Shown here in pieces: positions 17,801 through 26,415 of a stretch of 51,446 nucleotides of DNA; the stretch's first letter is position 1; each line of letters starts with the position of its first letter. Origin of the DNA: Bacillota bacterium (lineage in GTDB: Bacteria > Bacillota > Clostridia > Acetivibrionales > DSM-1351). Under the pieces are notes generated by a model. That model did no database searches. It was not told where the DNA came from and was given only the letters and a program-made list of their open reading frames with translations. The DNA is taken from positions 1 through 51,446 of the forward strand of contig JAEZIB010000008.1 in NCBI GenBank assembly GCA_023416275.1, given 5' to 3'. The translations under genes were made by a program, and so were the position numbers.

Positions 17801-19930
17801 GATGGTACAGTTAAGTTAAAGGTTATACCCGACGGGGAATATATACTTCGGGAAACAAAGACTCCTACTGGCTATACTTTGGAAAGTGTGTCCCATTCCT
17901 TGCTGGTTACGACTAGTGGTTCAAAAGTTACCTCTTCCATTGATGGAAAGACCGGAGTAAATTCCAACAGTATCATAGTGATGAACTATTCGGAGAATAC
18001 AGCTGGAAATCTGACTATAAGCAATACGGTGGTTGGTGATGGTGCCGATACTGCAAAGTTATTTGATTTTACTCTGATGATGAACGGTGCAAACGACACT
18101 TACACTTATTTCGGGCATGGGATGCCTAATGGGACTATTGCAAGTGGGGATACCATTTCTCTCACCCATGGCCAAAGCATCACCATTATTGGATTACCGA
18201 AGGATGCAACATATAGGGTGGTTGAAACTGACTACTCGGCTGATGGATACACATCAAGCGGCATAGGCACGACTGGTGGCATTGTGGCCGATGCTACACA
18301 AACAGCGTTATTTACCAATACGAGAACAGTCGGAAATCTTACCATAAGCAAAACGGTACAAGGTAAAGCAAGTGATACATCGAAACAATTTAGCTTCACG
18401 CTTACGTTGAACGGTGCAGCTGATATCCACTATGCGTATACAGGCAATGGTCTCCCAAACGGAATTATCAAAAGCGGTGATAAAGTTTCTCTTGCACATG
18501 GACAGAGCATCACCATCACTGGTCTGCCAGCAGGTTCAACTTATATGGTAAACGAAGAAGATTATTCTGGTGACTTATACGCTTCGAACAGCATAGCTGC
18601 AACTGGCAGCATTGTGGCTGATGCGACGCAAACAGCGTTGTTAATTAGTATAAAAACGGTCGGAAATCTTACTATCAGCAAAACGGTGGCAGGTAACGCT
18701 GGCGATAATAAGAAGAAGTTTGACTTCACCTTTATGCTAAACGGTAGTGGAGCATCTGGAATCTATACCTTTACTGGCAATGGTGTTACAGATGGCGTGA
18801 TCAAAAGTGGGGATACATTATCTCTTGCCCATGGACAGAGCATCACCATTGAGGGCTTACCAGACGGTACAATATATAAGGTGAATGAAGGAGATTACAC
18901 CGTCGATGGTTACAAAATGGTCAGTACAGGTGTGACCGGTAGCATTGTGACAGATACTACGCAAACTGCAGCTTTTACAAACACAAGAAATATTTCATAT
19001 ACATCTCCTTCTACTGGAAATCTGACAATCAGTAAAACGGTTGCAGGAGAGGGTGCTGACACCACAAAGAAGTTTGATTTTAAGGTGATTTTTAGTGGAG
19101 CAGCTGGATCATATCATTATTCGGGAAATGGTGTGCCAGGTGGGATTATTAAGAGTGGGGATACCATTTCTCTTGCTCACGGACAGAGCATAACTATCAC
19201 TGGTTTGCCCATTGGTGCATCATACCAGATAAGCGAGGTAAAGTCGTCAGCACAGGGTTATTACGAAGAAAGCGCTGGAAGCTCTGGCGTCATTACATAC
19301 GGACAGGACAAGATAGCGGTCTTTACCAACACAAAGTTGCCAGCTTCTGTGGGAAGTTTGACCATAAAGTTAGCAGACACGGATGAGAATGTGGATATTA
19401 CAAAGAAAATTGAGTTTATTGTTAATTTTACAGACTTAACAGACGCTTATCCATTTACCGGCACGTCAACAGGGACTCTCCGCAGTGGAGATTCTATCTT
19501 GTTAGCATATGGAGAAAGCATCACAATTACTGGCTTACCAGATGGAGTGCAATACACTGTGACAGAAGTCGGTTATACTAAAGATGGGAACACCTACACT
19601 AGTACAGGGGATACTGGACAAATTTTCGCTAATACTTCACAGACAGCATTGTTTATGAATAACAGAAATAATACTTCAAGTAATACTACAAGTAAACCTG
19701 ATAAGCCAGTGACTCCCACTAATAACCTTAGTGTTAAGAGTGTCTCGCAAAAGTCTTTAGAAATACAAGGGTATTATAAGATCGTAGATGGAAATGGTAT
19801 GCCAAAGACAGGGGATAACAATGCTGGTAGCCTTGCAAAGATCGGATTATTCTGCTTTTCCATAGTGCTTGTGGCTCTTGCATTTACCGATTTCGCCCTA
19901 CGCAAAAAGTACTCTAGAAAGAAAAATTAA
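14885..19930 (+). CDS. Sortase-anchored multidomain adhesin
   Basis: 1681 residues, secreted and wall-anchored. Domains in order: a basic signal peptide (1-32); a series of beta-rich segments with paired motifs such as NQSIEWKVDI and NQKIKWTVNV, typical of the isopeptide-linked collagen-binding/DUF11-like adhesin stalk (about 35-930); one SpaA/Cna-B domain (about 936-1035, ending GEYILRETKTPTGYTLE); five tandem repeats of a DUF5979-like domain starting at residues 1041, 1150, 1260, 1378 and 1490; a Ser/Thr/Asn linker; the sorting motif MPKTG (1639-1643); a hydrophobic helix; and the basic tail KKYSRKKN. It is followed 363 bp later by a class B sortase, the likely anchoring enzyme. Possible ligand: host or plant-cell-wall matrix; not determinable. 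GC content is slightly above its neighbours. Confidence 0.9.
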   Translation: MKKRKRQLLLTWAMTMLMILNIFLPFSLACAVDISTTVLTNFMAAVKQDGNPIAEGGTLTSTKPIRVDISFGVPVEGDDPTPTAPVQKGDTVKFDLSNAFKVTSGSSIELKMGSLMVAHATIITDPDTKMVTANVIFDGDDSVFDGTSSNVFCQFGGNFEYYGGSAGDHTISILEKTYTVNVPEVPIIYNMTKTGTADLANQSIEWKVDIQTTQGGIPIDLVGYQFFDDLHNVGEYIPASFKVDGTDAFPDTSNNSIRYVFPNNSTSPKTITFKTKITDSTYYANSEQKVNNKAQLLTSESSVVAEGQCEVKFTPKWIEKTGVSSDVGSSGIYDPTNRTITWTITANHMGATLNNVVITDKLMNGLTFKSAKWQIWDGSEWGSDNGIIPNANGEYAIGNINSKILMTIVTNVPDDAYTTGVTTYSNSASIRWDDFLGLTTSSINVTIGYNAISKSGVADAANQKIKWTVNVDTKGQSIPDLKVYDLLVYGNNINLSTVTGIPSGIDATKLTPQYGQKYTGDFTGAFTVNVIPIMQGTKQVADLVEVTGLSTTDPNTFSFESQVVNPNIFAGNKTSTVWNTATLFSANAKLNASTKSVNYSNHMLSKEMLNRIAMSDPSGGVNNSTTNVSQGFDYKNKSAIFRLNVNADGIDLTNTTNSEGQILGTATLTDILPDGWEFVDIDFGSKYLIFEGIGQSNGTILAKDTTPDTVANLDASFSGRTASFAFTTLDKPYVILVKARPTSETTALYFSANQVLTKRNNITLKTENWNTGVSSYQDITITSKMLDKNTIQSKAGELCWTVDYKPYAIANSSEKLEDQLPNGIDLRMDSSGRLVISGNIMANEMDLNADGSYTVGSPVTLELGKNVSYNNGTRVLSFTIPDTAKAYRFSYLTDITGEPGIITNKVSLLGSSPEETSKPYVITASDGSASLQRNGWISIVKTNGTGFPLAGAEFTLYAMDGTTVIKKGLTGSDGTVKLKVIPDGEYILRETKTPTGYTLESVSHSLLVTTSGSKVTSSIDGKTGVNSNSIIVMNYSENTAGNLTISNTVVGDGADTAKLFDFTLMMNGANDTYTYFGHGMPNGTIASGDTISLTHGQSITIIGLPKDATYRVVETDYSADGYTSSGIGTTGGIVADATQTALFTNTRTVGNLTISKTVQGKASDTSKQFSFTLTLNGAADIHYAYTGNGLPNGIIKSGDKVSLAHGQSITITGLPAGSTYMVNEEDYSGDLYASNSIAATGSIVADATQTALLISIKTVGNLTISKTVAGNAGDNKKKFDFTFMLNGSGASGIYTFTGNGVTDGVIKSGDTLSLAHGQSITIEGLPDGTIYKVNEGDYTVDGYKMVSTGVTGSIVTDTTQTAAFTNTRNISYTSPSTGNLTISKTVAGEGADTTKKFDFKVIFSGAAGSYHYSGNGVPGGIIKSGDTISLAHGQSITITGLPIGASYQISEVKSSAQGYYEESAGSSGVITYGQDKIAVFTNTKLPASVGSLTIKLADTDENVDITKKIEFIVNFTDLTDAYPFTGTSTGTLRSGDSILLAYGESITITGLPDGVQYTVTEVGYTKDGNTYTSTGDTGQIFANTSQTALFMNNRNNTSSNTTSKPDKPVTPTNNLSVKSVSQKSLEIQGYYKIVDGNGMPKTGDNNAGSLAKIGLFCFSIVLVALAFTDFALRKKYSRKKN
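18005..19675 (+). repeat. Five tandem ~330-bp coding repeats in the adhesin
   Basis: Units start at 18005, 18332, 18662, 19016 and 19352, each opening with codons for GNLTIS or GSLTIK and containing the conserved GHGQSITI-type block (HGQSITITGLP). The DNA is similar enough between units 1-4 for recombination to change copy number; unit 5 has diverged most. Confidence 0.9.
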
Positions 19931-19945
19931 AAATAATATAAAGAG

Positions 19946-19986
19946 AACTGGTGGTGGAAAGTAAAAAATCCTGCCACCAGTTTTTT
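19946..19986 (+). terminator. Rho-independent terminator after the adhesin gene
   Basis: AACTGGTGG pairs with CCACCAGTT, followed by a run of T. It implies that the sortase is transcribed separately or by read-through. Confidence 0.85.
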
Positions 19987-19989
19987 GAA

Positions 19990-20089
19990 CGTATAGGAAT
20001 TTATATATTTTAAACATGGTTAAAGATGTTGATATAACTTCATTTAAACCAGAACACCAAGAATTTACAGATATAAAAATTCCTATACG
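19990..20089. repeat. 100-bp foldback element
   Basis: CGTATAGGAATTT at 19990 is perfectly inverted at 20077-20089, with a few more matching bases inside (TATAT). The interior can be read as a 27-codon ORF from 20015 (ATGGTTAAAGATG onward), which has no ribosome site and is probably fortuitous. Confidence 0.65.
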
Positions 20090-20100
20090 TGGGGATTGAA

Positions 20101-20200
20101 AAGGGGATTCCCCCTTTCCTCTTTAAGGAGGGTGCGGAGTAAACACAAAGTGTTTCGTCGAAGGGAACCTAGGTGTTCCTGAGGTGTCCGTTGGGACACC
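20101..20200. repeat. Cluster of four mini-hairpins before the sortase gene
   Basis: In 100 bp there are GGGGATTCCCC, AACACAAAGTGTT, AGGGAACCTAGGTGTTCCT and GGTGTCCGTTGGGACACC, each a short stem with a tiny loop. The stretch is far more GC-rich than its surroundings. It may form a structured leader RNA for the sortase gene or be a stack of small repeats; there is no match to a riboswitch I know. Confidence 0.5.
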
Positions 20201-20293
20201 TTTGCGAACGAAGACAATTTGCAAGCAATAGATGAATATTTTGAGATAGCCTAATAGCTTTGCGAAGAAAATTTCTTGTAGAAGGAGATCAGG

Positions 20294-21136
20294 ATGAAAC
20301 ACTTAAAATCACGTTTGAGTTGGATATTGAGTATTCTCATGGTACTGTGCATGATAGGTATCCTATACTCTTCTTCTATCTTATTTATAGTCAATTGGGA
20401 GTATGCCAAGGGCGACGATGTTTATAATAAAGTTCGTCTGAACCTAAAATCGCCTGACCTCTCATATGACCAATCCACTGCATCGTTGCTGACTGCCAGT
20501 GAAGTATCAACAGAAGAAAGACAAGAGGAACAGAACAAAGAAGTTGATTTTACCTCTCTGGAGAAAATAAATCCTGATATAGCAGGATGGCTTTCTGCTG
20601 AAGGCACGGAAATCGACTATCCTGTAGTACATGGAAAAGACAACAATTTTTATCTCAATCATTTATTCACTGGTGAGCCTAACAAAATGGGTTCTATATT
20701 TATGGATTATCGTAATAATAGTTATTTTTCAGATAAAAATACTATTATATACGGACACAATATGAAAAACGGTTCGATGTTTTCTTCATTGACAAGGTAC
20801 AAAGACCAACGCTATTACAACAAATTCCCGACCATGCTTCTTAACACCCCTTATGGTGACTTTACAATTGAGCTGTTTGCAGGAATTGTTGTTGATGGTA
20901 ATTATGAGTCTGTCCGAGCTAATTTTATAGATGAACATGATTTTCAAAGGTATATTGATTTGCTCAAAAAGAGATCCACTTTTGAATCTAATACTCTTGT
21001 AAAAGGGGATGATCGAATTATTACCTTGTGTACCTGTTCCTATGAATTTAGCAATGCAAGATATGCGTTATTTGGGAAATTTACATCCAACTATAAATCG
21101 GAAAAGAGTGAATTGCGTAGTATCTTTAAAAAATAA
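20294..21136 (+). CDS. Class B sortase
   Basis: 280 residues with a single N-terminal membrane helix (about 10-35) and an extracellular catalytic domain. The triad is visible: His in YGHNM, Cys in TLCTC and Arg in NARYALFGK. The INPDIAGWL and EIDYPVVHGKDNNFYLNH segments mark class B. The enzyme cleaves a sorting motif between Thr and Gly or Asn and joins the protein to peptidoglycan. The neighbour adhesin ends in MPKTG; class B enzymes classically use NPQTN but clostridial members use PxTG motifs, which fits. AAGGAGATCAGG precedes the ATG. Confidence 0.93.
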   Translation: MKHLKSRLSWILSILMVLCMIGILYSSSILFIVNWEYAKGDDVYNKVRLNLKSPDLSYDQSTASLLTASEVSTEERQEEQNKEVDFTSLEKINPDIAGWLSAEGTEIDYPVVHGKDNNFYLNHLFTGEPNKMGSIFMDYRNNSYFSDKNTIIYGHNMKNGSMFSSLTRYKDQRYYNKFPTMLLNTPYGDFTIELFAGIVVDGNYESVRANFIDEHDFQRYIDLLKKRSTFESNTLVKGDDRIITLCTCSYEFSNARYALFGKFTSNYKSEKSELRSIFKK

Positions 21137-21291
21137 GCTGTCAAAACCTTTTTATAGAGTTTACTAACGTAGAGCCTTTTAAAGTTAAAATTCAAGTAAT
21201 AATTCCTGCAAAAACTCAATTCTAACAGTAACAGTTTAACCTTCCCCCAAATATAATGTTACTATGGCTAGCTTTAGGCGTGGAGGGTTTT

Positions 21292-22749
21292 ATGATTAAT
21301 AATTTCACAAGCAATCAGTTTTTATCACATACCAATCAATTTGGAAGAGGCTTTGGAAGAAGTATTAATCCGCAAGCAGCGGACACTAATCATTATCTAG
21401 GCAAATTAAATAAATACAGAAACATGGTAATGGGAATTAATACAAAAGTTCCCCTTGATAATGGCACATTTACTACTGCTATTAATTTCGACAATGCTGC
21501 AACAACACCACCTTTTTATTCTGTTGAAAAGGATGTCAGAGATTTTTTACCCTGGTATTCCTCAATACATAGAGGGCGAGGCTATAAATCCATGTTGTCC
21601 ACTGAGGTTTACGAGTCTGGCCGAGAAATAATCAAGACCTTTGTAAAGGCTGACAGTAAAAAAGATGTGGTTATCTACACAAAGAATACCACTGACTCAA
21701 TAAATATGCTGGCTTTTGTACTAAGTCAGGAAAAGGATGGTAGGGACGTGGTATTATCTACCTGGATGGAACATGCTGCAAATGATTTGCCGTGGCGAGA
21801 TAGATTTACTGTTGACTATGTAGATGTTGATGAGTTGGGAAGGCTTTCGCTGGATGATTTAGAAGCAAAACTGAATAAGTATAAAAAAAGAGTAAAGCTG
21901 GTAACAGTGGCAGGGGCATCAAATGTTACAGGATACATTAATGATATACATAAAATAGCAGTAATGGCACACAGGAGCGGAGCCCAAGTTCACGTTGACG
22001 GAGCACAACTAGTGCCCCATGTTTCTGTTGATATGAAGGAATTTGAAAGTGACGAGCATATTGATTATTTATCCTTTTCTGCTCACAAAATGTATGCACC
22101 CTATGGCTGCGGAGCATTAATCGGACCTAAGACTACCTTTGAAGCTTATATCCCATACTGTGTGGGGGGAAGTATTATAAAGCTTATTACTCATGAGCGT
22201 ATTTGGTGGGAAGAATCACCTCAAAAAAATGAGGCAGGCTCACCAAATCTTATTGGAATAGTGGCAATGGTATCGGCAATAAAAACTTTGTCAAAGATAG
22301 GTATGAGTAATGCTTATAATTTAGAAAAGAGCCTCCATGAATATGCGTTCAACAAAATGAAAATCATATCAGATATTAAGTTTTACAGTAGTCCGGATAA
22401 ACAGGAGACGATAGGTGTAATTCCCTTTAATATTGAGGGAGTACATCATTCATTAATGTCAGCTATACTGTCCTATGAAGCAGGTATTGCTGTGAGAAAT
22501 GGTTATTTCTGTGCTCATCCATATTGTGAGAGCTTGCTTGGCTTATCAGCAAAGGATATGGAAGAATTAATGAGTAATCCTGCTTCTTTATTTCCCGGGA
22601 TTGTAAGAGTAAGCTTTGGAATATATAATGATTCTGCTGAAATTGATAGACTGGTTTATTTTCTAAAGCAAATAGCAAATAACAAAAAGTATTATATTGA
22701 TAAATATAGCAATTCCAGGGGGAGATACAACATTAAAAATGAAGTTTAA
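21292..22749 (+). CDS. Aminotransferase class V / cysteine desulfurase-like enzyme
   Basis: 485 residues from the ATG at 21292, chosen because GGCGTGGAGGG lies just upstream; the earlier in-frame ATG at 21256 lacks a ribosome site. PLP-dependent fold type I: NFDNAATTPP near the N-terminus, VHVDGAQLVPH with the PLP-contacting Asp, and the Schiff-base Lys266 in SFSAHKMYAPYG. RNGYFCAHPYC near residue 400 resembles the active Cys loop of SufS-type cysteine desulfurases, so sulfur transfer from cysteine is possible. It has a ~60-residue N-terminal extension and no suf genes nearby. Exact substrate not certain. Confidence 0.8.
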   Translation: MINNFTSNQFLSHTNQFGRGFGRSINPQAADTNHYLGKLNKYRNMVMGINTKVPLDNGTFTTAINFDNAATTPPFYSVEKDVRDFLPWYSSIHRGRGYKSMLSTEVYESGREIIKTFVKADSKKDVVIYTKNTTDSINMLAFVLSQEKDGRDVVLSTWMEHAANDLPWRDRFTVDYVDVDELGRLSLDDLEAKLNKYKKRVKLVTVAGASNVTGYINDIHKIAVMAHRSGAQVHVDGAQLVPHVSVDMKEFESDEHIDYLSFSAHKMYAPYGCGALIGPKTTFEAYIPYCVGGSIIKLITHERIWWEESPQKNEAGSPNLIGIVAMVSAIKTLSKIGMSNAYNLEKSLHEYAFNKMKIISDIKFYSSPDKQETIGVIPFNIEGVHHSLMSAILSYEAGIAVRNGYFCAHPYCESLLGLSAKDMEELMSNPASLFPGIVRVSFGIYNDSAEIDRLVYFLKQIANNKKYYIDKYSNSRGRYNIKNEV

Positions 22750-22861
22750 ACTTAATTTTCTATATACAACAAAAACATAAATATGTTACACTAAATTGAG
22801 GCAAATTAAATGGGATAATTGAGATATCAACCTCCCCAAAATAGATACATCAGGTGATTAA

Positions 22862-24784
22862 ATGAATTTTGGATTTGTAAGAGTTGCAGCAGCTATACCA
22901 AAACTAAAGGTTGCAAACTGTGAATATAATACAGCAGAAATAATTGAAATTGCTAAACAAGCTCAGACTCAAGGCACACAGTTTGTTGTGTTCCCTGAAT
23001 TGGCTATAACATCATATACCTGCGGAGACCTTTTTTTACAGAAGACACTCCAAAATGATGCAATAAATAGCTTAAAAACAATACTTGAAGAAACAAAAGC
23101 TTTAGAAGGTATTTTAATAATTGGTATGCCATTGCTGGTAAACAGCAGATTATATAATTGTGCAATTGCTATCCAGGCAGGCAATATTCTAGGCGTAGTT
23201 CCCAAAAGCTTTATACCCAATTACAGTGAATTCTATGAGTTGAGATGGTTTTGCTCGGGAATGGATACAAAGAATGAAAATATTAATTTATTAGGACAAG
23301 CTGTACCCTTTGGAACAGATTTGCTATTTGAAGCAGAGAATATAAATGGTCTGTGTTTTGGAATAGAAATTTGCGAGGATCTTTGGACAGCAATACCACC
23401 AAGCAGTTATCAGGCTATTAATGGTGCGACACTATTATTCAATCTTTCTGCCAGTAACGAAATTGTAGGCAAGCATGAATATAGAGAAAGTATCGTAAAA
23501 ATGCAGTCAGCAAAGTGTGCTGCTGCATATGTGTATACATCATCGGGAGTAAATGAATCATCTACAGACCTTGTTTTTGGAGGACATGCCTTGATTTGTG
23601 AGTATGGGTTGTTGCTTGCCCAATCTGAAAGATTTTCCTTTGATGAACAATTGGTTATTAGTGATATTGATATAGAGAGAATGGTCAGTGAAAGATTAAA
23701 AAATTCTTCGTTTACACATAGGACGGAGAACTATCAATTCCGAAAAGTTTTCTTCAGTGTGAAAGAGTTGAATAATTCCAATGTTCAGAGATATTTTGAA
23801 CCACATCCATTTGTACCTTCAGACCTTAGTATTAGAAATAAACGCTGTAATGAGATATTTAACATTCAGACATCAGGACTGGGGAAGAGGCTTAAACATA
23901 CAGGAATAGACAAGTGTGTTATTGGAATTTCTGGTGGATTGGATTCTACACTGGCTTTATTAGTTATTGTAAAGGCATATGATAGATTAGGAATTGATAG
24001 AAAGAATATACATGCAATAACAATGCCTGGTTTTGGTACTTCTGATAATACACTTAACAATTCCCTTGAATTGATGAGGTTAATGGATGTAACTACATAC
24101 CAGATAGATATTAAAGAAGCATGTATGAAGCATTTTAATGATATTGGACATAATCCTGCCGTTTATGATGTGACTTATGAGAATGTACAAGCCAGAGAAA
24201 GAACTCAAATACTAATGGATATTGCAAATAAAATAGGTGGACTGGTTATTGGTACTGGAGACCTTTCTGAGCTTGCACTTGGCTGGTGTACCTATAACGG
24301 AGACCATATGTCTATGTATGCAGTCAATTCGGGAGTGCCAAAAACACTTGTGAAATATTTAGTTCAGTGGGCTGCAGACCATGTGTTCAAGGATGAAACT
24401 AGTAAAGTTCTTAAAAGTATTATAGATACTCCAATTAGTCCTGAATTACTGCCTACAGATGAAGCTGGTCAGATACAGCAGAAAACTGAGGATATTGTTG
24501 GACCTTATGAGTTACATGATTTCTTTTTATATCATTTTGTCAGATATGGTGCTCAGCCTTCAAAAATACTTGTTATGGCAAGGCAAGCTTTCCAAGGAAA
24601 GTATACTGATGAAATTATTGAGAAATGGCTCAGAACCTTCTTGAGAAGATTTTTTAGTCAACAGTTTAAACGCTCATGCTTGCCGGATGGGCCAAAGGTT
24701 GGTTCAATCAGTCTTTCACCTAGAGGAGACTGGAGAATGCCAAGTGATGGGGATGTAAATTCTTGGCTTAAGGACTTAAAATAG
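22862..24784 (+). CDS. nadE: Glutamine-dependent NAD+ synthetase
   Basis: 640 residues, two domains. The N-terminal nitrilase-like glutaminase has the triad Glu46 (FPELAIT), Lys115 (VPKSFIPNY) and Cys171 (EICEDLW). The C-terminal NAD synthase has the ATP pyrophosphatase loop SGGLDS at 357-362. It converts deamido-NAD, ATP and glutamine to NAD+ in the cytoplasm, with ammonia channelled between domains. Length matches the long glutaminase-fused NadE class. An AGGTGAT ribosome site lies 4 bases before the ATG. It forms a single-gene unit between the aminotransferase and a small membrane-protein gene. Confidence 0.97.
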   Translation: MNFGFVRVAAAIPKLKVANCEYNTAEIIEIAKQAQTQGTQFVVFPELAITSYTCGDLFLQKTLQNDAINSLKTILEETKALEGILIIGMPLLVNSRLYNCAIAIQAGNILGVVPKSFIPNYSEFYELRWFCSGMDTKNENINLLGQAVPFGTDLLFEAENINGLCFGIEICEDLWTAIPPSSYQAINGATLLFNLSASNEIVGKHEYRESIVKMQSAKCAAAYVYTSSGVNESSTDLVFGGHALICEYGLLLAQSERFSFDEQLVISDIDIERMVSERLKNSSFTHRTENYQFRKVFFSVKELNNSNVQRYFEPHPFVPSDLSIRNKRCNEIFNIQTSGLGKRLKHTGIDKCVIGISGGLDSTLALLVIVKAYDRLGIDRKNIHAITMPGFGTSDNTLNNSLELMRLMDVTTYQIDIKEACMKHFNDIGHNPAVYDVTYENVQARERTQILMDIANKIGGLVIGTGDLSELALGWCTYNGDHMSMYAVNSGVPKTLVKYLVQWAADHVFKDETSKVLKSIIDTPISPELLPTDEAGQIQQKTEDIVGPYELHDFFLYHFVRYGAQPSKILVMARQAFQGKYTDEIIEKWLRTFLRRFFSQQFKRSCLPDGPKVGSISLSPRGDWRMPSDGDVNSWLKDLK

Positions 24785-24818
24785 AGTTTATTTATTTAAT
24801 TAAAAAGGGGTAATGGAA

Positions 24819-24917
24819 ATGCATAAGAAATGGGTTAAATATGTTGCGATTATATTAGTAATTATATTTTTGGCTACAACACTTGGATCAGTTGGATATT
24901 CTCTGTTTGGATATTAA
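24819..24917 (+). CDS. 32-residue single-helix membrane protein (Prli42-like)
   Basis: MHKKWVKYVAIILVIIFLAT then TLGSVGYSLFGY: a basic N-terminus and one membrane helix. AAAAAGGGG lies 8 bases before this ATG; an ATG two codons earlier is too close to the ribosome site. The size and KK-hydrophobic pattern resemble Prli42, the small membrane anchor of the stressosome in Firmicutes, but the match is by pattern only and no stressosome genes are here. Confidence 0.55.
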   Translation: MHKKWVKYVAIILVIIFLATTLGSVGYSLFGY

Positions 24918-25509
24918 GATGAATTGAAGCTTAATTTATCCAGTTATAGCTGAGACTAAATTAATTTAAAAGTTTAATACTAAAAGCATACTAAATAAAC
25001 AATTTAAACGTATACTATAAGGCATTAGATGATTAACAAAAATTTACAGAGTATTAATGAAATTTTCATTCATAAAATGCGTATATTTTTATATAACGAG
25101 GCAAGAAAATATTCCCCACTTCTATAAGTGGCGAAGCAATAACAATTACTTAGATATGCATTTTTTGGTATTTAGGAAACAAAGTATAAATAATATTTTT
25201 TGAATGTAGTAAAATTAGTTATTTTTACCCATTTAATAAATTTTGTTTTTATATTAAAATTAGTTTGTATTATTATGTTGTCTATATAAAGTCTATTATG
25301 GTTGAAATCTTGGAACTAAAAGCGAAATACTGCATTTTAGTGACTATTTTGAGATTTTAACTGCTGATTTTTTGAATTGGCATTTTACCTGTACGTGGAG
25401 ATAGGTTTTGGTTGGGTGTCAAGAAAACAGGTGGCGTTTCATAGAAGTAGATAAGTAGTTTCCCTAGTGAAGGAAAATTAGCAAAGCCAATTTTCTTAGC
25501 TGATAGTAA
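24918..25509. other. 590-bp intergenic region before cdaA
   Basis: AT-rich, no convincing ORF. It contains a small hairpin CCACTTCTATAAGTGG (about 25116-25131), and the last ~130 bp carry the R3 repeat copy that runs into the cdaA start. The cdaA promoter must lie here but no box is clear. Confidence 0.45.
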
Positions 25510-25516
25510 TTGACTT
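25385..25516 (+). repeat. R3 repeat copy overlapping the cdaA start region
   Basis: It ends in GATAGTAATTGACTT (25502-25516), identical to 32245-32259 before glmS. Upstream of it lie short inverted pieces (AAAATTAGCAAAGCCAATTTT). The copy runs into the first codons proposed for cdaA. Confidence 0.5.
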
Positions 25517-26415
25517 TGAGCAAGGGTGTGAATGATTTGTTAGACTCATTAGTTGAGAATTTCCAAAACATAACAAATTTTATATCGATATATATACCTA
25601 TTAAGGATCCTCTTGAAATGCTGAAATCAATTGTTGATATAAGCATTGTTTCTTATATAATTTTTAAGCTGATAAAGCTTGGAAGAGAGACTAGAGCGTG
25701 GCAGCTGGTTAAAGGCATAGTTGTTATATTTATTATTGCTATGCTCAGTGATTGGCTACAGCTCAGAACCTTGGCTTTTATACTCAACAAAACTATTGAA
25801 CTTGCTGGCTTTGCAGTAGTGGTATTATTTCAGCCTGAGCTTAGAAGAGGTCTGGAGCAGCTAGGAAGAAGCAGTAATATACGAGACTTCTTTAACTTTG
25901 ACGTAAGTGATGAAGTTATACATACGACTTATACTATTGAGGAGATTGTCAAGGCTGCAACAGAACTCTCAAAGACAAATACAGGCGCGCTTATTGTTGT
26001 GGAGCGTGAGACAAAACTGGGTGAGATCATAAATACAGGCACAACGCTGGATTCAAGCATTAGCTCAGAATTAATAATAAATATTTTTACACCAAACACA
26101 CCGCTTCACGATGGAGCATTAATAATAAGAGATAACAAACTAAAATCAGCTGCTTGCTTTTTACCTCTTACTGATAATCCTAACTTGAGTAAGGAACTTG
26201 GAACAAGGCATAGAGCTGCTTTGGGAATCACAGAAGTGTCGGATTGTATTTCTGTGGTAGTGTCTGAGGAAACTGGTAAAATATCTTATGCACTAAATGG
26301 CGGTTTGTCAAGAAATCTTACACCTGATACCTTGAGAAAAGCGTTAAATAAAAATTTGCTGGAGAAGAAGACAGTAAATAAGAAGTTATCTCTATGGAAG
26401 GGGAAATCAAAGTGA
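25510..26415 (+). CDS. cdaA: Diadenylate cyclase CdaA
   Basis: Makes c-di-AMP from two ATP at the membrane. Up to 301 residues. Three N-terminal membrane helices (about residues 38-120) contain the CdaA hallmark FQPELRRGLEQLGR, followed by the DAC domain with DGA (201-203) and RHR (233-235), the catalytic motifs. The start is uncertain: the longest frame uses TTG at 25510 inside a repeat; GTG at 25528 or a TTG at 25540 are alternatives, and none has a good ribosome site. The next gene overlaps its stop codon by four bases and encodes its regulator CdaR; glmM follows, giving the conserved cdaA-cdaR-glmM cluster linking c-di-AMP to cell-wall precursor synthesis. Confidence 0.95.
   Translation: MTLSKGVNDLLDSLVENFQNITNFISIYIPIKDPLEMLKSIVDISIVSYIIFKLIKLGRETRAWQLVKGIVVIFIIAMLSDWLQLRTLAFILNKTIELAGFAVVVLFQPELRRGLEQLGRSSNIRDFFNFDVSDEVIHTTYTIEEIVKAATELSKTNTGALIVVERETKLGEIINTGTTLDSSISSELIINIFTPNTPLHDGALIIRDNKLKSAACFLPLTDNPNLSKELGTRHRAALGITEVSDCISVVVSEETGKISYALNGGLSRNLTPDTLRKALNKNLLEKKTVNKKLSLWKGKSK

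Noticed and set aside
20015..20098. 27-codon ORF inside the foldback element before the sortase
   Set aside because: No ribosome site, and the last codons are the inverted repeat itself.
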